From NCBI GenBank assembly GCA_904063045.1, contig CAJFCJ010000065.1:1-61341 (forward strand): 61,341 bases of DNA. The letters are read 5' to 3'. Below the pieces are notes generated by a model that ran no database searches, was not told the origin of the DNA, and saw nothing but the letters and a program-made list of their open reading frames with translations. Every line of letters starts with the position of its first letter. Within the stretch, counting starts at the first letter, position 1. A program made the translations under genes and the position numbers. Shown here piece after piece: positions 11,431-22,309 of the stretch. The DNA comes from Dimorphilus gyrociliatus (Eukaryota; Annelida; Polychaeta; Dinophilidae).

Positions 11431-12555
11431 TATTTACAAAAAAAATACAATTAGATCAGATATTAAAATAGAAATATGTCAATAATTTAAAGACAACTGA
11501 TGGAATTTGTAGACTGAACCTTGAACCTCAAAATGTTATCAGTTGCTTTCTAATCTTATTATTCATATGTAGCAATTAGTTCTATTCTACCATTGATGAA
11601 TAGTAGGGGATAAAAATTGGTCTCTGCCCATTTGCATTAGTAGACTTGAGCATTAGTGACCTACTTTTATGTGGTTGTGAGCAAACAATTTGATGAAAAT
11701 ACAGTATATTTATTATTCTAGAGAAAATTGGTATTAGCCAAAACCTCTCCTCAACTGTACTTTGTTGTATAGTAATTGTCAGAATATTTTTGCACATGAG
11801 AACTGTATTTATCCTTTCTAATCATTTATCAATTTGCTAATGTGCTCACCCAAATCTAAGCTTAAATTTAAAATTACTAAACTTTAGAATGCATTCTGTT
11901 CTGAACAATACAGTTAGTTAGTCAGCATTTTACAGTTAGAGAACTTTCTAGTTCATGTTTATTTTTAGTAACAAGATGCTACATGAACCAAAACATAAAC
12001 ATTCATTTTAATGAATTAATCTTTTAAAAAATTTTCTCAATAAATAAATAAAAATTTATTTCTAAATACAAATACTTTTAAATTGGAAGAAAATACTTTT
12101 TTATATTTTCTGTTTAAAGCGACAGCTAGTAGTAATTAAATAAAAAGATATCTACAAATATTCAAGATTTATATATTTGTGTTCAATGACTTTTAAAAAT
12201 ACAAAAACATTTTGTAATTTTTTTAAATTTCTTTCATTTTCAATTTTATTTTATTAAAGAGAGAAATATAAACAAAGTTATTATAATAAAATTTTCAATT
12301 CTTCCATTATATATTTTCCATAATTTTCTAAATCAGAGTAAATATGATTATTATTTAAAATAAATTTTAAATTTTTAGATTCTATACTAAAGCCAATTGT
12401 CAGTCTTTTATTATCTGCAACTTTTTTCTGAAATAAAAGAAAAATTTGTAAAAAAATAACAGGCAAATGTTTTGTAATGAATTTTATATTTTTTTACGTA
12501 TTTGAATATTTGTAGATTGAAATTATTAAATGAAATAAAACAATTATGTAAATTA
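11431..12555. other. Non-coding part of left arm
   Basis: AT-rich DNA without a gene. It contains a degenerate relative of the 88-bp GTACTTTG element at about 11757-11846. The same sequence is mirrored at 34060-35184. Confidence 0.5.
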
Positions 12556-14687
12556 GGTGCAGTGACATTTCGGCCCAGGACATTTTGGCCCACTTTGGGA
12601 CATTTCCGCCCAAAATATTTCACCCCATGTTAGAAAAATAACAAGAAAAAACATGTAATTTTCAATTGCAGTTCCACATATATATATATATATATATATA
12701 AATCATTCAAAAAATTTGAAACATTTTCATATTACCAGTTTTCTTTTTTTCAAAAGTATATTTTACTTTTTTTTGAAATTTCCTTTTCCTGTTGTGAAAA
12801 AAGTAGAGGGTATATTTGTTTTCTTGCATTTCATCCTAGTTTTGATAGAAACCACAGCATGAATTTTAAAAATTGTTGGAAGTGTGGATTGAGGTTCCAC
12901 TGGACTCAAAGAAAATTCAGATGCAAGTTGTGCAGACATTTTTATCATGCAAAATGTTCAAAAAGTAAGTGTATTCTATTAAACTTTCCAATGTTTAATG
13001 CTATATCATTTATATATTAAGATACAGATTATTGCTCTGATTGTCATGATGTCAGGAGAAGACAATTATTTATTAAATTGAAGAAAATAGATAATTATCA
13101 TCAGAGTGAAATTCTTCAAGAAAGTGATATTGATATGGAATCTTCCATGGATTATGCAAGTGAAAGCAACACAAATCAGGTAATTTCAATGCTTAAAAAA
13201 TATTAATATCTCACTCTAAATTATTTTTGACAGCTGAGACTCTCTTTTGACTTTAATTCAACTGAATCATCAAATATTGAAAAAGAGGTGAATCTTCCTG
13301 ATAATAGGCAAGATATGAGAGATATGAGAGTTGACATCAGTGATGAAACTTCATTTGAGATGGATGAGCAGTGTAACATTATGGAAACTGAAACAGATGA
13401 ATTCAAAATTGTTGTTGGTGGAAGTACCAAAGGTAAAGACTTACTTCTACACAAAAATTGTTCATATTCCATGAAAAGAAAAACTGAGAGTTCAATTACC
13501 TGGAGATGTACTCAAAGATATGCTAAAAATCCTTGTACTGCATACATAATACAAAAAGGATCAAATTTCATTGTAAAAAATGGAAACCATCTTCATAAGT
13601 TGTATAAAAATCTGGAAAATGTTCTTCAATCAAGAATGGATTTGAAAGAAATGGCAAATTGTGACAATGACAAAACTGGTAAAAGAATAGCAGAAGATAT
13701 TATTCTTAAATTTAAAGATAATATTGAAGACTTACCAGAATTAGAATCACTAAGAAGAAAAGCTTCCAGATATAAAGAGAATAGAAGACCAAAGCATCCT
13801 AGAGATTTACACTTTGAAATCAATCTAGATGAAATTCCAATGGATTTCTTATTGAAAGATATAAAAGAAAAGAAAAATCAATGTATTATATTTGGTACAA
13901 ATCATCAAATAGAATTACTTGAATGTTGTAAAATTTGGTTCATTGATGCAACTTTTAAAGTTGTTAGAGATCCATTTTATCAACTCTTTTCAATTCATGG
14001 ATTCTTGAAAAAACATGATGAATATCAGCAGGTTCCATTGATTTATGTTCTGATGAGTAGCAAAAAGAAAAACTGCTATATTGCTGTTCTTCAGGTTTGA
14101 AATTTTTCAATATGATATTCACTTTTAATTTAACTCCTTATAAATGAACACAGGAGATAAGAAAATTACTGAATGATAAAACACCCAGGAAATGTGTTCT
14201 TGATTTTGAAAAGGCTATATGGATGGCACTTAAAGACCAGTTTCCTAATTCTGACCTTCAAGGATGCTCTTTTCATTTCAAGCAAGCAATTTTGAGAAAC
14301 ATTCAGGTAGATTAAACAATACTGCAAACAATTAAATATTCATAGAAAATTTTTTGTTAGAAACTTGGATACATTAATGATTATAAAGAAAATGAATATA
14401 AAGGGAAAATGTTACAAAAATTGATGTGTTTGGCCTATCTTCCAGCAAAATTTATTGAACAAAAGTTTTTTCAAATAAAAGAAGAACTTTGTGAAAAGAA
14501 ATTGTTTTCAGATTTGCTTGATTATATTGAAGAAACATTTATTAAAATTATTGTGAGAACAAACAATCATGTTGAGGCATGGCATTCCAGGCTTAACAAA
14601 AACTTGAACATGGATGAGAACTTGTATTCCCTCATAAAAGAATTAAGAAGAGAAGCTGAGTTAGTAGAGATCTACTGGAATTCTTAA
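12556..14687 (+). pseudogene. Defective FLYWCH-MULE copy, family 2 (left arm)
   Basis: The 5' terminus begins GGTGCAGTGACATTTCGG, followed by tandem CATTT(C/T)(G/C)GCCCA words (12556-12630). Exons lie at about 12859-12965, 13023-13179, 13234-14094, 14154-14306 and 14361-14687. They encode a Cys/His finger (CWKCG...CKLC...HAKC), a FLYWCH finger (W-x-C near 13505), the first Asp in IWFIDATFKVV, the second in VLDFEKA and the RTNNHVEAWH block. Three defects mark decay: a 1-nt difference at the exon-1 donor (AAAAA versus AAAT in the copy at 48544) throws exon 2 out of frame, about 14 codons are missing before RTNN, and the 3' end with its terminal repeat is lost after ELVEIY. The copy is mirrored at 31928-34059. 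Confidence 0.85.
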
Positions 14688-14847
14688 TAAACAATAACAA
14701 AAGATCATAAAAGATTTTAATAATAATTATTTTTATCTAACATTGAAAATTTTGAATCATTGAACCCCATTTCAACTGTTCCAATAAGATTTAAAGGTAC
14801 ATTATCATTTGTTACAAACAATTTTTTTTGATAATTGTAATTGTAGC
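14688..14847. other. Junction between truncated MULE and truncated BEL/Pao element
   Basis: About 160 AT-rich bases separate the broken end of the family-2 MULE from the broken 3' end of the BEL/Pao remnant. Neither element's expected terminus is present, so a deletion probably joined them. The junction is the same in the right arm (31768-31927), so it predates the duplication. Confidence 0.5.
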
Positions 14848-15612
14848 CTATAGAGACAAAATGTCCTTTAAAGAAAAATCTCTTAATTTTGTCAATTTAT
14901 CAGCCAGATTATTCTCTGTGGGTACATATTCCCATTGATAATCCTCAGTATGATTAAGAATTTTCTTGACTCTTTCTCTCTTGAATTGTACTAAAGGGAT
15001 ATCATTTCCATTAGGGCTGTAATTGCATGCGAACACCACTCTGAATTTCTTGTGTTTACTCTGAACTCCATGATGAGGGATGTAATTTACTATGTTAACG
15101 CCCTTTGGTTTGGGGATTGCAACCGCTTCATTCAAATATTTGTAAATTTTCTTGTCATATTTCCATTCTAAAACAGGGTTATTCTTAAAGGCTTTCAGCT
15201 GCTGTAATAGACAATTTTCCTCCATCTTCCTTGGGCAGAATTCTTTTCTTTGTCTATTAACAATAGTGCTATAATTTTATCATCTTTGATTACTGTCTCC
15301 TTTTCAAACAGTTTTGAAAGCACTTCATCTGCTATTGATATTTTTGTTTCTTTGTTCTGTGGGTTTTTAACTGCAATATTGCAGTTAACTTGCACTTTAG
15401 CATTGTTGCCAGCCTAGCTTGTTTTTTACCAAAGTCATCCCATTATCCAAATTTTTCGAATCTGTGTGGTGTAATAACGAATAATAATTATTGCCCACTA
15501 CCAAACCCACTCCTTCATTTTGAAATTGAGGGATTTCGATATTTCCATGTTTAAATTTTTGCTGGTTTACTCTTGGCAAATGTTCAATGCCATTTGCCTC
15601 GATCTAACAACC

Positions 15613-15621
15613 ATTTATATT
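15613..15621. repeat. 9-bp target-site duplication, left copy
   Basis: ATTTATATT lies immediately left of the MULE terminus and is repeated at 18415-18423. The right palindrome arm has a single copy in CCATTTATATTCAAC orientation at the corresponding empty site (about 30994-31002). Nine base pairs is the usual duplication length for MULEs. Confidence 0.95.
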
Positions 15622-15835
15622 GGGGTCGGGTGTGAACGTACCTGGGTGCGAACGTACCCGGGTGCGAACGTACCCTGGGCGGGTGCGAACGTACCCTGGG
15701 CGGGTGCGAACGTACCCTGGGCGGGTGCGAACGTACCCTGGGCGGGTGCGAACGTACCCTGGGCGGGTGCGAACGTACCTGGGTACGTTCGCACCCTATT
15801 TTTATATTTATTTTATTTTTGAATTTTTGAATAAA
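15622..15835. repeat. Left terminal inverted repeat with five 21-bp units
   Basis: This 214-bp end contains five direct copies of a 21-bp unit, GGGTGCGAACGTACCCTGGGC, from 15660 to 15764. A 15-bp-stem, 2-base-loop hairpin follows at 15765-15796, and then an AT-rich inner part. The right end (130 bp) has the same parts with one unit; the 84-bp difference equals four units. Confidence 0.95.
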
Positions 15836-16301
15836 CATGTACATTGACACCCTTTTTTCCTTCTGTTCCTTCATTATATATTTGTTAATATATTGATTTG
15901 ATAGAATGCAGATATTAAATAGAATACATATCCCATCAATATTAAATTACTACTTTAAAAGAAAATGTTGTTGAAAGTGAAATAGCAGCCATTTTAATAG
16001 TGATAGTTTTATTAAATAAACTTTCACTTGGAATATTTATCCTTGCAAAAGTAAAGCTATATTTACTGAATAAATTTGGACAAAGTTCTTCTTGGAAGCT
16101 TCAACAGAAGTGAGTATTTATATCTAATCATTGAGATTGTTGATTCATGATATTTTGATGTAATATACTATCTTCAATTGTGAAAAAGCTGAATATTTTT
16201 CATAAATAAAATTTCAGCCATTTTGAATATTTGGAAAGGAAATTTATTGATAACTGGAAATATTTTTAGATAACCATCTACATTTGATTGAAGATTAAAA
16301 A

Positions 16302-18203
16302 ATGGCTTTCAAATGTCACAATTGTCATTCAACAATTTATGGAAGGCAAAAATATTTGAAATGCAGCCTTTGTAAGAATCTTATTCATAGGAAATGCACA
16401 GGTATGTAACTCTTTAATCAGCTTTCATGTAATTATATTTTTTAACATATTCTTATAGAAACACATAACATACCAATTTGCAAACCTTGTAACAAAAGAA
16501 AATGTACTGTCATGCTCAAGAAGTTAACTAATCTGGAAATTCATCAATTCAAAGTAAATTCTGAAGAAAGCTTTATTGATGAAAGAAATAAGATTGCTGC
16601 AGTTGAGGAATCAATATTGGAGGATGAAAATCATGTTCTTTCAGAATGCCAATCAATGGACCTAGACTCTTTGGAGGAAGTTGAAGAGAATGCTGAAGAA
16701 TATTGTGAATCATCCACAAAAAGTGATTTTGAGATTGTAAAAGGAGGAAGTAGAAAGGGACATGACATTTTACTGAATGATGGATATTCTTTTGTTGTTA
16801 AACATAAAACACCATCAAGTACTATTTGGGTGTGCAGTGTGAGAAGTAAGAAGAAAAGATGTGTGGCCAGAATAAGACAAAATGGAAATTTATTTCTCAA
16901 AGGCAATTTGGAACATAATCACAACAGAAAAAAGAATTTAGAAGTGGATATTAAAGTGAAAACAGATTTGAAAATTGTTTGCAGAAGTGATAATCAAACA
17001 TCTGGAAGAAGCATTGCTGAAAAAGTTCTTCTATCCTATGAACCCAATGCAACTTGTCTTCCTGATATCAACTATTTGAAGAGAATGGCAAACTCAAATA
17101 GACAAAAGTTTAGGCCAGTGGAACCTAAAGTGTACAACTTTAATTTAGATGAAACATTTTTGCCTGATGAATTTTTGCAGAAAGATATTTGTGAAAATGG
17201 AGAAAGAATTTTAATCTTTGCAACAAACCATCAGCTGAATTTATTATCAAAATCCAACTGTTGGTACATTGATGGTACTTTCAAGATTGTAAAAGAACCA
17301 TTTTATCAACTTGTCACTATTCACTCATTTGTTAAGAAGAGTGGTGATATGAAGCAAGTTCCTCTTGTTTTTATTTTTCTGACTTCAAAGCATACCAAAG
17401 CATACTTACAAGCATTTCAAGTAAATATTTCATATTATCTCTTCAAAAGTGATGATAAATAAAGTTGCTTTTTTGTAGCATATCAACAATCTTATCAATG
17501 ATTTTCATCCAAAAAGAATTACAATGGATTTTGAAAAAGGACTATGGAAAGCATTATCAAAAGTATATCCCCTCACTGAATTTCAAGGTTGTGTATTTCA
17601 TTTCACACAAGCAGTATACAGGAAAATACAAGTCAGTTACATTCAAATATATATAACATTATCTATTAAATAACTTATATTATTGAATAGGCTCTTGGCT
17701 ATGTAAAGAAATACAAAGAAAAAGGAAATGATTGGAAAGATTTCAGAAAATTGATGGCTCTGCCATTCTTGCCAGCACATATTATTCAACCAACATTTGA
17801 CAGCATAAATGCAGAACTTTGTGAAAAAAATAGATTTTTGGACCTGCTGCAATACTTCCAAACAAACTGGATCAAAAATAAATTATGGAAACCAAATAAC
17901 TGGTCAGTTTTTGGTTTGTCTATTAGGACCAATAATGATTGTGAAGGATGGCATCAAAGAATGAATAGTAAGCTGCCTGCTAAAGGTTCTTTTTACATGC
18001 TGGTTGATGAGCTAAAAAAAGAGTCTGAGTTGATTGCAGTTTATGAGAAATTACTGTCAGAAAAAAGGATTTACAAACATCAAAAGAAAAAGTATATTGA
18101 CATCCAAAAGAAAATTTTTGATTTATGGGATGATTTCAAGTTGAACAAATTGACATCAATTGATCTATTAATGCAGACATCCCATATCTACTCTCCAGCA
18201 TAA
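16302..18203 (+). CDS. FLYWCH-type Mutator-like transposase (4 exons)
   Basis: Exons 16302-16401, 16459-17420, 17479-17631 and 17691-18203 join in frame through GT-AG introns of 57-59 nt and encode 575 residues without a break. The N-terminus has a Cys4-His-Cys3 finger (C5/C8, C21/C24, H29/C32, C41/C44), of PHD/C1-like spacing. An acidic stretch follows, then a FLYWCH finger at about residues 124-189 (GGSRKGHD, W-x-C, RC-x-A, EHNHN). The MULE catalytic domain shows Asp305 in WYIDGTF, Asp371 in MDFEKG, the GCVFHF-x-QA motif and Glu490 in RTNNDCEGWH. The C-terminus is Lys/Glu-rich and helical. The protein would bind the tandem ends and catalyse cut-and-paste transposition. Start: the first ATG before the finger. 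All catalytic residues are present. Confidence 0.92.
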
Positions 18204-18284
18204 ATATCATTTGTCAAGCTTTATTGTTTTTTAGTATAATATTTAGTCTTTTAAATACATACTTTTAGATTTATAGCTAAATCT

Positions 18285-18414
18285 TTTATTCAAAAATTCA
18301 AAAATAAAATAAATATAAAAATAGGGTGCGAACGTACCTGGGTACGTTCGCACCCGCCCAGGGTACGTTCGCACCCGGGTACGTTCACACCCAGGTACGT
18401 TCGCACCCCAACTC
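18285..18414. repeat. Right terminal inverted repeat, one 21-bp unit
   Basis: This 130-bp end is the inverted counterpart of 15622-15835, with a matching hairpin at 18324-18355 and an AT-rich inner flank. It has four fewer 21-bp units than the left end. The outermost 11 bases match the left terminus at 8 positions. Confidence 0.93.
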
Positions 18415-18423
18415 ATTTATATT
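18415..18423. repeat. 9-bp target-site duplication, right copy
   Basis: A second ATTTATATT lies directly right of the MULE end and is identical to 15613-15621. After it the interrupted BEL/Pao sequence resumes exactly as in the right arm. Confidence 0.95.
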
Positions 18424-19989
18424 CAACTGATATAAGTCTGCAGTACGTCGAATTACTCAGAGTCCATTTATTATTAGATCTGTTTGTGCAATAGGCTTTA
18501 TTCACCACTTCTTCATTAAATCATTTCTTACTAGCATGATGTCTGATCCAGTATCTCCTATTACAACCAAGTTTTGTTGTTTAGTGTTAACCTTAATGTT
18601 AACCATATTCGCCAATTTTGCTCTGTCCTCTACCACCAGTAAAGTGTTTTCTACCTTTCAACAGTTATGTAAAGCAGGATGGACTTGTTGTTGGCACCTG
18701 TCACAAGGTTTTTTGGTACAATTCCTTGCTTTGGGGCCAAGCCTTAAGCAGTTTAAACATCTATTCAACTTGGTTAATTTCTCTTTTCTCACAAATTTGC
18801 TGTCCCTTTCAAATTCCAGACACTCCAACATCCTATGTCGTCGTTCACAATAATAGCAAATTATTCTCCCAGTCTGAAGATCTTTACCTTTACCATCAAA
18901 TCTATGGGCGGATTTTGATGAGCTAGAGATCAGAGAATATTGCAGATAAACCGCCCTGCTTTGTTGAGACTCTAAGAATTGAATTAACTCTTTCTCTGGT
19001 TCATATTCATTTGTGCCTATTTTACTTTTGGTTCTTTTAACCCACAGTTCCTTTAGAGAATCTGTAAAGTTTCCCACTGCTACCTCAACCATTGGTTGGA
19101 CTTGTTCCGCGCCCAACAATTTTATTACACTCCACATATATTCTGCAAGATTTACTAAGGTGTCACCAGCACCTATATCCAGTTTCCCATAGCAGTGGAT
19201 TCTGTTGACCATCTCCTCATATTTGTCTATTCTATTAAAGTGATGATCTAATCTTTCTAAAGCTGATTCAAACCTTCCACTTGGGTGGGAAGCATATTCT
19301 TCTATTTGGCTCTTGAATGACTCCTTTTTGAGTAAATTCTTAAGAGGGGGGCTTTTTGATGTAACAATCTTGAAACTAACCCTAACCCTGCCTTTTAATT
19401 GAGATGGCAATATAGAATCTTCAAAATCATCAGAGTTTATATTGCTCGCCATTTTTAATTTTCAAAATTTTTTCAATGGTCAAACATTCTATCTTCCAAA
19501 TGGTTATAAATACCTTTGGTTCTTGATTATTGAAATATTCTTTTCTACTGGACAATTCCCAGCAATTCTTAACTCCCAATGGTTAAGATATTCTCAACTT
19601 TCGAATGTGAGGAACAATTTAAATTCTCCTTTCTGAATCGTCCCAAAAATGTAAAACTAATTCAAAATTTGTCTTATCGAGAACTTCGTCTTGTCTTTAC
19701 TTTTGAATAAAGTAGGAAAAGGACTTTATTTTAATAGTTACTGTGAAACATATATCTTAACAATATATATTACGACGGTAAAGACAATTCAGCTACTGAA
19801 CATACACCAAGGGCCACCTGGCGGGATTCTTACAACATTATGTTTAAAAGATACATCGGCCCTCTGCCGGCTATTACAAACGTTACTTATCGTATCTTAT
19901 TCAACATTATCTAATCAGAATAGAATAGAAAGCTAAAAATAATTGAAAATTTGAAACAATGAAATTCATTTTACTTTGGAAAAGAGAAC

Positions 19990-21942
19990 ATGACTTTGTT
20001 AATCAATGCCCTGTTCTGTTAGTAGTTTTTTAAAGAGTTTCTATTTAATTTATGCATGTCTTTTTAATTTTAAATAGTGTTAACATTAGTTGAGTGCAAC
20101 TTTTCTCGATTTGTTTGTCCCTTAAACTCTGAATTGAAGCCTATTGATGGTGCCTTTGCTGACCCCAGTTATTGTGGAACTTACTATAATTGTATCAATG
20201 GTACAGCTCATCCTCAACAATGTCCTCCTGGACTTTTATTTACTCTCCTCTTAACCAATTGTAAATATACTATGTGTGTGGAACCACATATTGCTGATTG
20301 TCCAGGAGATAATTCATCAATGATTATAGAATCTAAGGAATCTAATGAATGTTCAACAGATGTTGATGTTGTAAATAACTTTGATAAATTATGTTATATG
20401 AAAAATTCTGAGTGTGAAGATAATCGAATTGGGACATACCCTAACAAAAATGACTGTAGACAATATTATCATTGTTTTAATGGTGTTGCATGGCCTCAGC
20501 AATGTCCACAAGGTTACTTTTTCAGTCCATCTTTAAACATTCGAGATTGTGCAACAAAAGTGTGCGTTACAGCTGATGAATCTAACTGCCCTGTAGCAGG
20601 AGAATGGTCCCAATGGTCTAGGTGGAGTGAATGTAATCCATTTTGTGGAGATGGTCTACGAACTCGTACAAGAACTTGTACAAACCCTGCTCCAACAAAT
20701 GGCGGTGCTGATTGTCCAGGAAATTCAATTGATGTTTTATTATGCACAAATCCTCCATGCAATTCAAATAAAAAACCAGCATTTATGGTCTCAATGACAA
20801 GATCTACTTCATTACCATTGGGAAGATTGGTATGGAATAAAGTAAATCATGATAATGGTGATTTATTCAATACAACTACAAATTCATTAAACATAAAAAG
20901 AAATGGTTTATATTTCCTATCATCTACTGCAACAACACCTCTATCTTCAAATATAGACTTTTTAATGAAAACAAATGATTTAGGATCTAATATTGCTCTC
21001 TTTCAAGAAAATAGTTACCATAGTGATACTTTTAGCATAGGTGGAATATATTCATTAACTTCTCTGTCAAAACCTAACCAAGATATTGGAAGTATGACTG
21101 AGATTGTTAGTAGTGAAAATGGCTGTCAAACATCATGGAGTGGCTTTTTCTATGAAACAAACAATGCATTCTTAATTGGAAGAGGAACTGATTATACAAA
21201 TGTCAATAGTACAATTCCCCTTAATATTATTGTTACACTAAGGGGCGTGGCTATAAATACTGCTAAAACTGAATTAACCATATCAACAGATGGATGGTAT
21301 TTTATTCATTTTGGTACAGGTTTTAAAGATGGCAGAGATTGTTTAGTTGGTGTAGTAGTTAATGATGATCCATTACCTTCTTCAAGACATGTAGTTAAAT
21401 CTAATTTTATGTCAAGAAATAATCATGGGTCGAGAGGAATTCTTATTAAATTAAACAAAAATGATAAAATGTCATTAAAATTATTTAGAGGTTATTCAAG
21501 GTCAGCATATTTATATACATATCTATCTGGTTTTAAATTGAGTGCAACTGAACAAAGTCCAGCATTTTATGCATATAGAACTCGAAGTTTGTTCGTATCA
21601 AGAAGGGAACGGATTGATTATCAACAAATTGAACTTGACACAAACTCTGGCTGGAATCCAGGACAGAAAGCTTATAAAGTTGCAATTTCCGGTTTATATT
21701 ATATTGATGTATCAGTTGGAACATTTTCAGGATTGCAAACTGTAATATCAATTATGGTTAATGATGAAGAGAAATTGGGTATGCAAAGATTAAGATATCG
21801 AAGATATAGTGAAAGTATGAGCAGAGGAGGATTGTTAAAGTTAGAACAAGGTGATACTTTATCAGTTGAGACAATTAACGATGTCTTCAGCTCAACATGG
21901 AAATTGACATCAATAACTCTTTTTTATGTTTCATCCTCATAA
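19990..21942 (+). CDS. Secreted CBM14-TSP1-C1q-like protein, left arm copy
   Basis: A 28-nt first exon (19990-20017) and a 60-nt phase-1 intron lead into a long second exon (20078-21942), giving 630 residues. Joining them produces a clean signal peptide (MTLLINALFLLTLVEC). Two chitin-binding peritrophin-type modules follow (YCGTYYNC...AHPQQCPPG; DCRQYYHC...AWPQQCPQG). Then comes a thrombospondin type-1 repeat (WSQWSRWSECNPFCGDG, RTRTRTC) and three C1q/TNF-like beta domains; GLYYIDVSVG and GGLLKLEQGDTLSVE in the last are typical C1q strands. The product is likely an extracellular recognition or matrix protein; its ligand is unknown. An identical gene lies at 27475-29427, and the two converge on the spacer. 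Confidence 0.88.
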
Positions 21943-22111
21943 TCAATTATCATTTTTTTCACATGTTTTTTGAGTACAATTGATTGAATATGAACTTGCC
22001 TATACTATCCAATCAAACATTACAACTAGTCTCTGGACATATCATGTTACAATTCACAACATTAGTAGGATTTAATCACACAAGTCATTATTGGCATAAG
22101 ATAAATTGGGA

Positions 22112-22309
22112 CCGGTCGAAAACGGCCATAAATGAAATATTTGAAAGTTAGATTTCAGCCTGGGAAATGGTTAGGAGGAATAAGATAACTGTTGATATGT
22201 TCTTAGGAGGGTCCCATCTAAGGGTTAGGGGTATTCAAAAAGGTTTGACAAAAACAAGGGCTGGGTTAGGGTTAGGGTAAAACCATAGATTTATGGCCGT
22301 TTTCTACCA
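22112..22309. mobile_element. Short TIR element carrying (TTAGGG)n, left arm
   Basis: The ends are inverted: GGTCGAAAACGGCCATAAA at the left and TTTATGGCCGTTTTCTACC at the right. The interior has TTAGGAGG-type words and GGGTTAGGGTTAGGGTAAAA. The ends resemble family-3 MULE termini (GACAGAAAACGGCC), so it is probably a non-autonomous relative. Related pieces occur near 26.3, 46.3, 52.4, 54.1 and 59.2 kb. Confidence 0.7.

Larger units (their letters stand above)
15622..18414 (+). mobile_element. Intact 2793-bp MULE DNA transposon, family 1
   Basis: The element has long terminal inverted repeats, a 9-bp target duplication and one uninterrupted four-exon transposase gene. The unfilled site is preserved at the mirror position of the right arm, so the boundaries are directly visible. 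The difference in arm length (2802 bp) equals the element plus one target duplication. The FLYWCH/MULE protein type fits Mutator-like elements of invertebrates (Phantom-like); the exact clade is inferred. The lack of decay and the polymorphic state between arms suggest recent mobility. Confidence 0.95.
14848..19837 (-). pseudogene. Decayed BEL/Pao retrotransposon (left arm), split by MULE insertion
   Basis: Read on the minus strand, the order is: a putative LTR (about 19650-19837, TGTTGTAAG...TTTTACA), a gag-like ORF (18658-19452), a protease remnant (DTGSDIMLV near 18500-18590, then NGMTLVKNKLGW near 15400), and a fragment of the reverse-transcriptase entry (YIPHHGVQSKHKKFRVVF near 15050-15120). 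The last fragment is fused directly to a downstream FKRERVKKIL...WEYVPTENNLADKLT segment, so most of RT and RNase H is deleted. The gag carries Pao-type zinc knuckles (CYYCERRHRMLEC, CLNCLRLG). Several stops interrupt pol. The intact MULE sits inside the protease region. The same remnant, without the MULE, is at 29580-31770. Confidence 0.85.

Noticed and set aside
15660-15764. Possible CRISPR array (regular repeats)
   Set aside because: The units are direct, contiguous and without unique spacers; the sequence is a eukaryotic transposon terminus.
15584-15874. Repetitive ORFs on both strands across the 21-bp units (VRSHPPR- and ANVPWAG-type peptides)
   Set aside because: They are products of reading a 21-bp tandem repeat (a multiple of three) in several frames inside a transposon end; no start or splice context.
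20514-20762. Minus-strand ORF opposite the TSP1 region, and its mirror at 28655-28903
   Set aside because: Shadow frame of the C1q-type gene; the sense strand has clear domains.
22240-22285. Interstitial telomere or chromosome-fusion scar
   Set aside because: The TTAGGG words sit inside a short element with inverted ends that recurs at several loci, so an ancient telomere is not needed.
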